Part shown: positions 25,268-33,935 of the stretch, piece after piece
Numbering within the stretch: position 1 is the first letter of the stretch
Layout: every line of letters starts with the position of its first letter
NCBI GenBank assembly: GCA_030426765.1
Contig: JAUHXV010000025.1
Location: 1 to 45,167, forward strand
Direction: 5' to 3'
DNA: 45,167 nt
Source of the DNA: Bacteroidia bacterium
GTDB taxonomy: Bacteria > Bacteroidota > Bacteroidia > Chitinophagales > Saprospiraceae
Made by a program: the position numbers and the translations under genes
Notes under the pieces: model-generated
The model's database searches: none
Seen by the model: only the letters and a program-made list of their open reading frames with translations
What the model was told of the DNA's origin: nothing

Positions 25268-26146
25268 TCAGAACTTAGGGTTCGGAATCGTTTTGTTGTT
25301 ATGTCGCCTGACTTTGAACTTTTCGGAGCCGATCTCAATGGGTATTCCGACACGGAAAGTCAGAATGCCGAAAAGGTCATTTGATTCAGGATTAGCTCTG
25401 GATGATCCTGTTTGCACAACAACCGGACCGGTACCCAGGTATTCACCTTGACGGTTAGCTAAAGCTGCGGTCAAAGGACCGGCTTTTTCCAACAGTTCCG
25501 GGTAGGTGATATAGATGGTACTGGCATCATCGAGGTAATCTGTAAACGTGAACGAAATCATCCCTTCTAAGGCCAGAATGACCTGATTGCTTGTGACATA
25601 TTTCAGCCCACCACCTGCCTGCAGAGAAGGTTGGAATCGGGCATAAGGCTTTTGGTCGGGATAGTCATCGAGAAACTGCCCCTCTGTACCCAGCGGTTGA
25701 AGGGAAACTTTGTCGCCTTCATACCGGGTTCGCGGGTTAAAATAAAAAAGACTTGCGCCTGCAGTAACAAAAGGAGTAAAGGAGCCCGGGACATTACTTT
25801 CAAAACCAAAGATATTCCAGTCTGCGCCAAGGACGAGTTGGATAACAGGAGCAAAAAAACTCAGGTTCCTGCTGCGATTACTTTCTTTAGATTGGAGCGC
25901 ATCATCTCCGGATATACGCGCATACAACAAGTCGCCTCGTAGTTGAAAACGTCTGTTAAGTTCAAACCCACCATGGATGCCGACGACCGCTCCTGCTTTA
26001 ATTTTAATTCCGTCATCGAAGTTGTACGAAGCCAGATCGCCCTGATAATTGGCTATACCCACAAATCCACCCACTTCGCCCTGAGCGTAACTGGGCCGTA
26101 TGGATAAAAAACAAAAAAGAAGACAGAACAGAGTCGGGAGGCGCAA
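25268..26146 (-). CDS. DUF6089-type outer-membrane beta-barrel protein
   Basis: A 292-residue exported protein with the signal peptide MRLPTLFCLLFCFLSIRPSYA. The opening of the mature part, GEVGGFVGIANYQGDLASY, is the signature of DUF6089-type barrels of Bacteroidota (roughly 200-300 residues, 8-stranded). Alternating hydrophobic strands follow, ending in FRVGIPIEIGSEKF and a polar tail. The start is TTG at 26146, since the next upstream codons lead to a stop with no ATG. Function unknown, probably structural or a small-molecule pore. Confidence 0.75.
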   Translation of the reverse strand: MRLPTLFCLLFCFLSIRPSYAQGEVGGFVGIANYQGDLASYNFDDGIKIKAGAVVGIHGGFELNRRFQLRGDLLYARISGDDALQSKESNRSRNLSFFAPVIQLVLGADWNIFGFESNVPGSFTPFVTAGASLFYFNPRTRYEGDKVSLQPLGTEGQFLDDYPDQKPYARFQPSLQAGGGLKYVTSNQVILALEGMISFTFTDYLDDASTIYITYPELLEKAGPLTAALANRQGEYLGTGPVVVQTGSSRANPESNDLFGILTFRVGIPIEIGSEKFKVRRHNNKTIPNPKF

Positions 26147-26381
26147 TTGAATTTACATTTGATAATTAACAAAATGAACCATCATGCTAATACCAGACAA
26201 AGATAGGCAACCTGAGATGAGGAAACTCCAGGCGTGTAACAATTCAGCTCAATAGGTGCACATCCGCAATAAATCAGATGAATCCTGACATTAATCCAAA
26301 ATATGCGCTTACGAGGCAACAAAATCATATCATTGTACATTAGATTTCCCGGAACGCAAGACTCCGCTTACACTTTTACTT

Positions 26382-28061
26382 ATGCGATCAATTCTGTATT
26401 TTTTTCTTCTGACCGGCATCGCCGTCATCACGACAGGCGTGCAGGCTCAGGAACAGCTCGATACCTGGCAACACCAGGGTGGAAATGACACGTTTCCAAC
26501 CGGCATCCGATCCGGTGAATGGTATGCGATGAAAAGTAAAACTTCATCTAAAAAGATCATTGTGGCCGTATTGGATAGTGGTATCGATATCCACCATCCT
26601 GATCTGACAGACAATATCTGGGTCAACCCAGGTGAGATTCCCGGTAATGGCATTGATGACGATCAAAACGGATATACCGACGATCTCCATGGCTGGAATT
26701 TTCTCGGCGGACCAAATGGAGAGAGTGTGATCCATGAGTCGCTGGAAGTCACACGTGAGTATGCCAAGGAGCGATCCATATGGGAAGATGCAGATGTGGG
26801 AAAACTTAAGGGGAAAAAGAAAAAAGCATACGTGGCCTATCTGGAAAAGAAAGATCTGATAGAGACCCGGCGCGCGGGGGCAGAAAAACAGCTGGCAGAG
26901 ATGCAGGTCACTTCAGAACTAGTAATGGGTGCGCTATACGCAGCAAAAGAAGAACTAAATGGAGATTCTCTGGATGTGGGACGCCTGGAAAACGCAACCC
27001 GTGAAGAAGTGCAAATTGCAGCTTCCATTATTCAGAATGTTCAGGAACAGGGCATTGAAGTGGAAAGCATTGACTGGCTGATCGAGATCGCGGAAATGCA
27101 ATTTGAAGAAATGATACTTCCTTACGAGGAGGATTTACAATACACCTACAATCCGGATTATGATGCACGGAAGATCATTGAAGAAGATTATTTTGATTTT
27201 TCAAAAAATAATTACGGCAACAATCAGGTAGATGGTGACTTTGCGGTTCACGGCACACACGTCGCCGGAATCATCGCAGCGACGCGCCATAACGATCTGG
27301 GAATGGATGGTGTCGCGGATAATGTCGCGATCATGTGCCTGAAAGTCGTGCCCAATGGTGACGAACGCGATAAAGATGTAGCCAATGCCATTCGCTATGC
27401 TGTAGATAACGGCGCTTTGGTGGTCAACATGAGTTTTGGAAAAGGATATTCTCCGGAAAAATTCCTCGTGGATGATGCCATGAAATACGCTGCCAAACAT
27501 GATGTCCTGCTGGTGGTTGGAGCGGGAAATGAATCGACCAACATTGACGAAGAACCCAAGTTTCCAAATGACTTGTACAGGAAAAAGCCATTGTTCGGTT
27601 CGAAGCGTGCTAAAAACTTTCTGTCCATTGGCGCCCTTTCTCCCGAAGGCGGAAAAGAGGCTGTTGCGGAGTTCTCAAACTACGGCCGTGAGGATGTCGA
27701 TATTTTTGCGCCCGGTGTTTTTATTTATTCCACTACCCCTGACAGTACGTATGAGTTTCTGAGCGGGACCAGCATGGCTGCTCCGGTAGTCAGTGGTATG
27801 GCTGCTTTAATTCGATCACGCTATCCGGACCTGAGTGCGCTTCAGGTCAAGGAGATCATTATGGAAAGCAGCAGAAAACTTCCCACCAAACTTATTCAAC
27901 CGGGCACTTTTGATGAGGTTTCTGCAGAAGATTTATGCGTGAGTGCGGGCATGGCAGATGTCGTAAGAGCGATGCAACTCGCTGCAAAAACGAAAGGGAA
28001 AGCGAAATTGAAAAAGCGAAAAGAAAAAAGTTTGTACCCGGGAAAGAAAACGCGCACGTAA
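26382..28061 (+). CDS. Subtilisin-like (S8) serine protease with an internal insertion
   Basis: A 559-residue secreted protease. Signal peptide MRSILYFFLLTGIAVITTGVQA. The catalytic triad of the S8 family is Asp65 (VLDSGIDI), His290 (HGTHVAG) and Ser464 (GTSMAAP). Between Asp65 and His290 there are about 225 residues, where classical subtilisins have about 32. The insertion is charged and helical, with coiled-coil-like segments (about residues 125-240). No T9SS sorting domain is visible at the C-terminus, which is instead Lys-rich, so it may be periplasmic. It ends 7 bases from the convergent DUF721 gene. Confidence 0.9.
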   Translation: MRSILYFFLLTGIAVITTGVQAQEQLDTWQHQGGNDTFPTGIRSGEWYAMKSKTSSKKIIVAVLDSGIDIHHPDLTDNIWVNPGEIPGNGIDDDQNGYTDDLHGWNFLGGPNGESVIHESLEVTREYAKERSIWEDADVGKLKGKKKKAYVAYLEKKDLIETRRAGAEKQLAEMQVTSELVMGALYAAKEELNGDSLDVGRLENATREEVQIAASIIQNVQEQGIEVESIDWLIEIAEMQFEEMILPYEEDLQYTYNPDYDARKIIEEDYFDFSKNNYGNNQVDGDFAVHGTHVAGIIAATRHNDLGMDGVADNVAIMCLKVVPNGDERDKDVANAIRYAVDNGALVVNMSFGKGYSPEKFLVDDAMKYAAKHDVLLVVGAGNESTNIDEEPKFPNDLYRKKPLFGSKRAKNFLSIGALSPEGGKEAVAEFSNYGREDVDIFAPGVFIYSTTPDSTYEFLSGTSMAAPVVSGMAALIRSRYPDLSALQVKEIIMESSRKLPTKLIQPGTFDEVSAEDLCVSAGMADVVRAMQLAAKTKGKAKLKKRKEKSLYPGKKTRT

Positions 28062-28068
28062 CATAGCT

Positions 28069-28359
28069 TCAGAGAATCTTCACCTCCCGAATAAATTCTT
28101 CTCCAAGCTGCTCGTTGACTTTGGAACGAATGTTTTCCCGCATGATATTCAACTCGGATTTGAGGGAAGCGGATTCAACAAACAGGATAAGGGTCTGATG
28201 ATCCAGTTTGATGCGCTTTGTATATCCACTGACGACCGGTCCCATCATATCACCCCACATTTTTTCAATTCGGGTCTGATAGAGTTTGGCTCTCAATTGC
28301 GGGGACTGCGTGAACACCTGCAGCCATTCTTTTAACGGTCGATTATTATCTCCTCGCAT
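28069..28359 (-). CDS. DUF721 (DciA-like) protein
   Basis: A 96-residue protein with the DUF721/DciA signature WGDMMGPVVSGYTKRIKLDHQTLILFVESASLKSEL. The family includes DciA, the loader of replicative helicase in many bacteria, though small Bacteroidota members have not been shown to do this. It lies 66 bases after recF on the same strand, a pairing common in this phylum, which suggests a role linked to DNA replication or repair. Confidence 0.85.
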   Translation of the reverse strand: MRGDNNRPLKEWLQVFTQSPQLRAKLYQTRIEKMWGDMMGPVVSGYTKRIKLDHQTLILFVESASLKSELNIMRENIRSKVNEQLGEEFIREVKIL

Positions 28360-28425
28360 CTGATGAAGGTACGCAACCCGGTTAGAATTTCAAAAGACTT
28401 TTTAATCGCATTGTCTGGCGGATAT

Positions 28426-29499
28426 CTACATGGCAATCCGTACCAACTTGTCATCCGGAAGAAACTCGCTGACATGCTTGCCGCTGGTATCGGAAATAAA
28501 GACCTGGCCAAAAGCTTCCGATGACAAAATATCCATAAGGCGTTCCAGTCTTCGCTCATCAAGCTTATCAAATATGTCATCCAGCACCAGAAGTGGCTTT
28601 AAACCGCTCTGTTGGGACAATACACCAAACTTACTCAGATGGAGAGCAAAAACAAGGCTTTTCACCTGCCCCTGAGATCCAAACAACTTTGCTGCAAGAC
28701 CTTTAACCTCAAGATGGTAGTCGTCCTTGTGAATCCCGCTGTTGGAACGACCGGTCCCTTTATCCGCTTCCCAATTCATATCCGTCAGTACGTCATACGG
28801 ATGTTCACTGAGCGCTGAGATATAGTCTACGCCGATCGCCTCTTTTTTTTCGGCCAGATCCGCATACATTTCTTTCAGTGGATTGATAAGTAAGTCCACC
28901 ATCCATTTCCTTTTTTCATGGATAAATGATGCCAAAGGCGCCATCTGCTCGTCATAGGTCTGAATCATTCTGCGCAAATCGGTAAACCCTTGTTTGAGTG
29001 CCGCATTCCGCATATCCAGGAGTTGGTTGTATCGAGCCAGCGACTTCAGGTAGTCTCCGTCCAGCTGGCAGAGCAACTGATCAAAATACTTTCGCCTGGA
29101 TGCGCTGGGACCATGCACGAGATCAATATCTCTTGGCGCTGAGAAAACAACCGGCATAAAGCGAATGTGATCGCTGATCCGAGCAACGATTAGTTCGTCC
29201 ACTACCAGCTCCTTTGTCGTTCCGGGTTTTACTTTGAACACGATCTTATGGGTCTTCTCCCCTCTTTTCATGTGACCTTCCAACCTGAAAAAGGCTGTTT
29301 CCTGACGCACCACGCGTTGATCGTAGGGTGTGAAATAGCTTCTGCCCACGCCCAGATAGTATACGGCATCAAGCAGATTGGTTTTTCCCATTCCATTGAG
29401 TCCGGAAATCAGGTTGAAATCCGGACCGAACTGAAAATGCGCTTCCGCGTAGTTTTTAAAGTTTGTCAGAAAGATTTCCTGAACAGCAAGCGACATCAT
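28426..29499 (-). CDS. recF: DNA replication and repair protein RecF
   Basis: A 357-residue SMC-like ATPase. Walker A is GLNGMGKTN (after residue 30). The signature region and Walker B (PLLVLDDIFDKLD) follow in the last third. The opening EIFLTNFKNYAEAHFQFG is the standard RecF start. It loads RecA at single-strand gaps with RecO and RecR. Two adjacent ATG codons (29499 and 29496) are both possible starts. The promoter region is shared with the divergent pdhA gene. Confidence 0.95.
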   Translation of the reverse strand: MMSLAVQEIFLTNFKNYAEAHFQFGPDFNLISGLNGMGKTNLLDAVYYLGVGRSYFTPYDQRVVRQETAFFRLEGHMKRGEKTHKIVFKVKPGTTKELVVDELIVARISDHIRFMPVVFSAPRDIDLVHGPSASRRKYFDQLLCQLDGDYLKSLARYNQLLDMRNAALKQGFTDLRRMIQTYDEQMAPLASFIHEKRKWMVDLLINPLKEMYADLAEKKEAIGVDYISALSEHPYDVLTDMNWEADKGTGRSNSGIHKDDYHLEVKGLAAKLFGSQGQVKSLVFALHLSKFGVLSQQSGLKPLLVLDDIFDKLDERRLERLMDILSSEAFGQVFISDTSGKHVSEFLPDDKLVRIAM

Positions 29500-29506
29500 G
29501 GGCTGA

Positions 29507-29514
29507 CAAAAGCA
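29507..29514 (-). promoter_or_regulatory. Possible -7 element of recF
   Basis: On the minus strand TGCTTTTG (29514-29507) matches TAnnTTTG at 7 of 8 positions, about 8 bases before the first recF ATG. It lies back to back with the pdhA -7 element at 29523-29530, so the divergent promoters interleave. Confidence 0.35.
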
Positions 29515-29522
29515 ATTAAGTT

Positions 29523-29530
29523 TATCTTTG
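29523..29530 (+). promoter_or_regulatory. -7 promoter element of pdhA
   Basis: TATCTTTG is an exact match to TAnnTTTG. A transcript would begin near 29537, so the GTG at 29532 cannot be the start codon and the ATG at 29553 is used. No strong -33 TTTG is seen; the region upstream is occupied by recF. Confidence 0.5.
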
Positions 29531-29552
29531 TGTGTCGGCGAATATAGTTTTT

Positions 29553-30587
29553 ATGGCTCAGGTAAAAGGAAAAAAGACAACAAAGGCGGAGAAAGGCACG
29601 AATGGCCTTGACATAGGTACGTATCGACAGTGGTATGAGACGATGGTGCGTATCAGGAAATTTGAGGAACGCGCCTTGAAAATGTATTCTGTTAATAAGA
29701 TCCGTGGGTTTCTCCACGTCTACATCGGCCAGGAAGCTATTGCCGGCGCGATCACTTCAGCGCTACGGCCTACCGATCCGATTGTGACGGCCTATCGACA
29801 GCATGGTATAGCCTTATGCCGGGGGATTGGCAGCGACCTGTGTATGGCAGAGCTATTTGGCAAATCCACCGGGATTAATAAAGGAAAAGGCGGTTCGATG
29901 CACTTCTTCTCCAAAGAGCACAATTACTTTGGCGGCAACGGGATCGTAGGGGCACAAATCCCCATTGGTACCGGGATAGCTTTTGCCGAGCAATATAAAG
30001 GCACCGACAATATCTGCCTGACCATGTATGGTGACGGAGCCGCGCGCCAGGGTGCGCTGCATGAGTCTTTCAATATGGCCATGACGTGGAAGTTGCCTGT
30101 GCTCTATGTGGTGGAAAACAACCACTATGCGATGGGCACTTCGGTTACGCGGACCAGCAATGTCACCGATCTGTCCAAACAAGCGCTTTCATATGAGATG
30201 CCGAGTTCGAGTGTCGATGGCATGGATGTGATGAAAGTCCACTATGCTATGGCGGAAGCTGCTGCCCATGTGCGATCCGGAAAAGGTCCGTATCTACTGG
30301 AAATCAAGACCTACCGTTACCGTGGACATTCCGTTTCTGATCCGGCCAAGTATCGGACCAAGGAAGAACTTGAAGCCTATAAGGAGCAGGATCCGATTGA
30401 GCAGTTGAAGGCATATTTGGTTAAGCATAAACACATGACTACCAAAGATATAGAGAAGATAGATAACGCAATACTTGAAGAGATTGATGCGGCTGAACGG
30501 TTTGCTGAAGAATCTCCGTTGCCTGATCCGGCCGAGCTGTTTACAGACAATTACCTTCAGGAAGATTATCCTTTTATCACAGATTAA
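29553..30587 (+). CDS. pdhA: Pyruvate dehydrogenase E1 component, alpha subunit
   Basis: A 344-residue thiamine diphosphate-dependent subunit. The TPP-binding motif GDGAARQGALHESFNMA...VVENN is visible, as are HVYIGQEA, the RQHGIAL segment, and KGGSMHFF, all conserved in E1 alpha. The YRYRGHSVSDP segment is the loop around the conserved Ser of E1 alpha. It decarboxylates pyruvate, with the beta subunit and E2 and E3 making acetyl-CoA; the other subunit genes are not in the window. It stands alone on its strand. Confidence 0.94.
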   Translation: MAQVKGKKTTKAEKGTNGLDIGTYRQWYETMVRIRKFEERALKMYSVNKIRGFLHVYIGQEAIAGAITSALRPTDPIVTAYRQHGIALCRGIGSDLCMAELFGKSTGINKGKGGSMHFFSKEHNYFGGNGIVGAQIPIGTGIAFAEQYKGTDNICLTMYGDGAARQGALHESFNMAMTWKLPVLYVVENNHYAMGTSVTRTSNVTDLSKQALSYEMPSSSVDGMDVMKVHYAMAEAAAHVRSGKGPYLLEIKTYRYRGHSVSDPAKYRTKEELEAYKEQDPIEQLKAYLVKHKHMTTKDIEKIDNAILEEIDAAERFAEESPLPDPAELFTDNYLQEDYPFITD

Positions 30588-30700
30588 GTTTTCCTGCCGA
30601 AATCGCTTTCATTCTGATGTGCATAACAAGGTGACAATCAGGCATGAAGGCTAACTAAGCTACTGACTTTCAATTCAACACATAATACTTTAATTTCTCA

Positions 30701-30731
30701 TTTGAGGATTTAGTGCAAATGATTACTTTTG
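30701..30731 (+). promoter_or_regulatory. Consensus Bacteroidota promoter of the TPR-ribH operon
   Basis: TTTG (30701-30704), 19 bases, TACTTTTG (30724-30731): full matches to the -33 and -7 consensus with normal spacing. Transcription would start near 30738-30740, about 20 bases before the ATG at 30759. This is the best promoter in the window. Confidence 0.8.
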
Positions 30732-30758
30732 CACCACTTTTTAAAATAATTCGCTTCC

Positions 30759-31451
30759 ATGGCAATTAAAAGAAATCGAAATAAACGCAACGAAGACACG
30801 CTGCTGGATCTTTCCGAAGCACGTACATCCGCTAGTCATTTTCTTGAAGAAAATCAGACTAAGATCATTGCAATCGTTGCCGGACTTGTCATCATTTTTG
30901 GAGGTATTTTTGTCTACAAAAACCTGATTCAGAAGCCAAAGGAAGAAAAAGCCCTGGCCCAGATGTGGAAGGCCCAATACCAGTTTGAGCAGGATTCATT
31001 CCTGGTCGCCCTCGAGAATCCGGGCGGCGGATACAGCGGCTTCTTGTCTATCATCAAGGACTACAAAGGCACCAAAGCTGGCAACCTGAGCAATTTCTAT
31101 GCAGGCCTTTCTTACCTCAACCTGGGTAACTACGATGCGGCACTGACCCATCTCAATAAATTCAAACCCACGGACAAAATTGGTCCAACATTGAAATACG
31201 GTGCACTTGGCGATGCGTATTCCGAGTTGAACCAGATGGATAAAGCCATGGAAAACTATAAAAAGGCAGCATCAGCATCGGAAAATGACCTGTTGACACC
31301 TTATTATATGAAGAAACTGGCCCTTCTCCACGAAGCGCAAACCCAAACTGAAGAGGCACTGGCTCTTTTCAGGGAGATCAAATCACGCTACCCGAACAGC
31401 AACGAAGCGCTGACCATCGACAAATATATCGCCAGAGCAGAAGCGAAATAA
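30759..31451 (+). CDS. Membrane-anchored tetratricopeptide-repeat protein
   Basis: A 230-residue protein with a basic N-terminus, one transmembrane segment (about 36-54, IIAIVAGLVIIFGGIFVYK) and a periplasmic-type C-terminal part. Several TPR-like helix pairs are visible (AGNLSNFYAGLSYLNLGNYD, GALGDAYSELNQMDKAMENY, LALLHEAQTQTEEALALF). It resembles YfgM-like and other tol-pal-type TPR anchors common in Bacteroidota. ribH follows after 2 bases, the order usually seen in this phylum, but a functional link to riboflavin synthesis is not established. Confidence 0.8.
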   Translation: MAIKRNRNKRNEDTLLDLSEARTSASHFLEENQTKIIAIVAGLVIIFGGIFVYKNLIQKPKEEKALAQMWKAQYQFEQDSFLVALENPGGGYSGFLSIIKDYKGTKAGNLSNFYAGLSYLNLGNYDAALTHLNKFKPTDKIGPTLKYGALGDAYSELNQMDKAMENYKKAASASENDLLTPYYMKKLALLHEAQTQTEEALALFREIKSRYPNSNEALTIDKYIARAEAK

Positions 31452-31453
31452 TC

Positions 31454-31963
31454 ATGGCTTCCCGGGATGCATCACCATCATTGGACCACTTACCGGATGG
31501 ATCATCCTTTAAGATTGGTATCGCTGTTGCCCAATGGAACCCCGATGTGACGGACAAACTTCTCAATGGAGCGAAAGACATTCTGTCCCAAGCCGGCGTT
31601 AGCAAAGAGAATATTGAAATCATACACGTTCCGGGTTCATTTGAACTTCCCTGGGGCGCACGGCAACTCCTCACCAATGGAAAAAGAGATGCTGTGATCT
31701 GTCTTGGATGCATCATCCAGGGAGAAACCAAGCATGATGATTACATCGCGAATGCTGTCGCAACGGGCATTATGCAACTCGGACTCACCTCTGGAACACC
31801 GGTCATCTTTGGGGTTGTCACCACCAATACTCCGGAACAAGCCATCGAAAGAGCCGGTGGAGCGCATGGCAATAAAGGCGCGGAAGCAGCAGGAACAGCA
31901 CTGCAACTCGCAGACATCGCGCGAAAGAATACATCAGGTAAGAAAAGCATCGGCTACTCATGA
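31454..31963 (+). CDS. ribH: 6,7-dimethyl-8-ribityllumazine synthase
   Basis: A 169-residue enzyme catalysing the penultimate step of riboflavin synthesis. Seen are the family signatures VPGSFELPWGARQL, GCIIQGETKHDDYI with the catalytic His, and FGVVTTNTPEQAIERAGG. Length is normal for the subunit, which assembles into pentamers or icosahedra. It is 2 bases after the TPR gene and overlaps the next gene by 4 bases (ATGA), so the three are co-transcribed from the promoter at 30701. Confidence 0.95.
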   Translation: MASRDASPSLDHLPDGSSFKIGIAVAQWNPDVTDKLLNGAKDILSQAGVSKENIEIIHVPGSFELPWGARQLLTNGKRDAVICLGCIIQGETKHDDYIANAVATGIMQLGLTSGTPVIFGVVTTNTPEQAIERAGGAHGNKGAEAAGTALQLADIARKNTSGKKSIGYS

Positions 31964-32817
31964 AAATCATTCCCATAGATAACGGACATTTTAAACTGGA
32001 TGGAGGGGCTATGTTTGGCGTCGTGCCGAAAACCCTCTGGAGTAAAATGATCCCGGCCGATGAAAACAATCTCTGTAGCTGGACGATGCGTTCTCTTCTG
32101 CTCGACTACAATGATAAGGTCGTCCTTATCGATACCGGGCTGGGAGACAAACAGGATGAAAAATTTTTTAGTCATATCTACCAGCACGGTGAGGGCACAC
32201 TCAAAAAATCAATCGAGCGTGCAGGCTACGAACTCTCTGATATCACCGATGTCATCCTGACCCATTTTCATTTTGACCACGTAGGAGGTGCGGTTGACAA
32301 ATCAGAAGATGGCCGTCTCTACCCTGCTTTTCCAAATGCCACGTACTGGACGACTGAACGCCATTATGAGTGGGCCTTCAATCCCAATGCCCGGGAAAGA
32401 GCATCGTTTCTGAAAGAGAACTTTGTACCGCTGAAAGAGGCGGGCGTGCTCAAATTTTTCCCGGAAGAAAATGGATATCGCTGGGATGATCGAATTACCA
32501 TTCGACTATCCTATGGCCACACTGAATCCATGATCCTTCCGGAGATCAAGATTAACGACAAGGTGACTATCATCTATGCTGCAGATTTGATTCCGTCGGC
32601 TCACCATGTAGGATTGCCCTATATCATGGGTTACGATATCCGGCCGCTGGTGACACTCTCTGAAAAGACTGAATTTCTCACGGCGTGGGCAGACAAAGGG
32701 TATTATCTGTTTCTGGAGCATGATAAAGAAACCGAATGCATTACGATAAAAATGGATGATCGAGGACGTCCAGGTGTCGATCAACGCCTCACACTACAGG
32801 AAGTATTAGCGCAGTAA
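31960..32817 (+). CDS. Metallo-beta-lactamase-fold hydrolase
   Basis: A 285-residue MBL-fold protein with the zinc motif HFHFDH at 102-107 followed by VGG. Further ligands are visible as a GHTES His in the middle, AADLIP with the bridging Asp, and LEHD with the last His. No signal peptide. The family includes lactonases, glyoxalase-like and phosphodiesterase members; a specific reaction cannot be given. It overlaps ribH by 4 bases and ends the operon. Confidence 0.85.
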   Translation: MKIIPIDNGHFKLDGGAMFGVVPKTLWSKMIPADENNLCSWTMRSLLLDYNDKVVLIDTGLGDKQDEKFFSHIYQHGEGTLKKSIERAGYELSDITDVILTHFHFDHVGGAVDKSEDGRLYPAFPNATYWTTERHYEWAFNPNARERASFLKENFVPLKEAGVLKFFPEENGYRWDDRITIRLSYGHTESMILPEIKINDKVTIIYAADLIPSAHHVGLPYIMGYDIRPLVTLSEKTEFLTAWADKGYYLFLEHDKETECITIKMDDRGRPGVDQRLTLQEVLAQ

Positions 32818-33014
32818 AAACCGCTCATTCACCTGCATTCTACCGTTATTCCCACGCTTTTCCTCTGATTTTGTTTTCAGGTATTTTTCTTTACCTTACG
32901 GTTGGTTTCACCCTAAGAGCGCCAGCTCAGAATGATATGAATCAACTAAACCGACTTTGAGGCAGCAAAGAGCTTGTGTTCAGGGTCTTATAAAGGGATT
33001 AACCAGTCAAGTAT

Positions 33015-33935
33015 ATGCGTTCGGTCTACCAAATTTGCTTTCTCGCGGCAGGTCTTCTGCTGATGATAGCGTGTGAAAAAGAAAACCTGGTCGTGGTGGG
33101 TGATAATCCACCCTATTCCACTTTCAATATTTCCGACATCAAAATCGAAAACTATGTCAATCGACTCTATATCGATATCATCGGTCGTGAGCCGCTTGAC
33201 GATGAGTTGGTCTACGAAGTAAATCGCCTCAAAGCTGCAGGGCTCGACCGCATCACGCGTGATAGTATCATCTACCAACTGATGACGGACACGACCTACA
33301 AGGAAAATGAATTTTCCTACAAAGCCGCATACGTGCAAAATCTCTACAACCTTTCGAAAGTGCGTTGCATCGAAGGCGTACCGGATGCAGATCTGCAGGA
33401 ACGCATTGGCGTTTTGCGCGGACAGGCGTATAAAGACTCACTGGAAGGAAACATGGATGGCTATTTTGCCAAACAGTACCAGATCGCGCGCAACAAAGCC
33501 ACATTGAACAGTCGTCAGGCTTTGTATGACGGACACATTTACTACCACCAAATGTTTGCCTTCATGATCGATAATACGATCTATGATGTTATCAATATGA
33601 ACACCTTCAATTTTGTGCGTGCGACATTCGACGAACTCCTCTGGCGTCTTCCGACCGAACAGGAATTCGACAAGTGTTTTGACATGATTGAATTCAATCA
33701 GCCGGAGGAAATTTTTGGCGAACTCGGATCCAGCAAACACGATTACATCCGGATCCTCACCGAGTCCAATGAAATGTATGAAGGCATGGTGATCTGGTGT
33801 TATCAGGTATTTATGAGTCGCCCACCGACATCTGGCGAACTCGTCACTATACTGCCGGTCTACCTGCAGACAAAAGACATTAACTGGGTCATTGCTCAAA
33901 TATTAGTTACCGATGAATATGCCAACTTCCGTTAG
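33015..33935 (+). CDS. Lipoprotein with three copies of a RxPTxxEL helical module
   Basis: A 306-residue lipoprotein; signal peptide with lipobox LLLMIAC, Cys20 lipidated. I see three copies of one degenerate module of about 45-55 residues, each with the pattern h-x-x-x-h-x-R-x-P-T/L-x-x-E-h followed about 25 residues on by a hydrophobic strand or helix and S/T-x-E-Y or similar: IIGREPLDDEL (about 55-65), LLWRLPTEQEF (208-218) and FMSRPPTSGEL (266-276, followed by ILVTDEYANF at the C-terminus). The first copy, YVNRLYIDIIGREP, also resembles the start of DUF1549 and DUF4214 domains. No catalytic motif is seen. It is the first gene of a tightly packed run to 40698 and probably lies at the outer membrane facing the periplasm or surface. 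Confidence 0.65.
   Translation: MRSVYQICFLAAGLLLMIACEKENLVVVGDNPPYSTFNISDIKIENYVNRLYIDIIGREPLDDELVYEVNRLKAAGLDRITRDSIIYQLMTDTTYKENEFSYKAAYVQNLYNLSKVRCIEGVPDADLQERIGVLRGQAYKDSLEGNMDGYFAKQYQIARNKATLNSRQALYDGHIYYHQMFAFMIDNTIYDVINMNTFNFVRATFDELLWRLPTEQEFDKCFDMIEFNQPEEIFGELGSSKHDYIRILTESNEMYEGMVIWCYQVFMSRPPTSGELVTILPVYLQTKDINWVIAQILVTDEYANFR

Noticed and set aside
28332-28580. 82-codon minus-strand frame at the recF-DUF721 junction
   Set aside because: Mostly out-of-frame overlap with recF; a shadow of the real gene.
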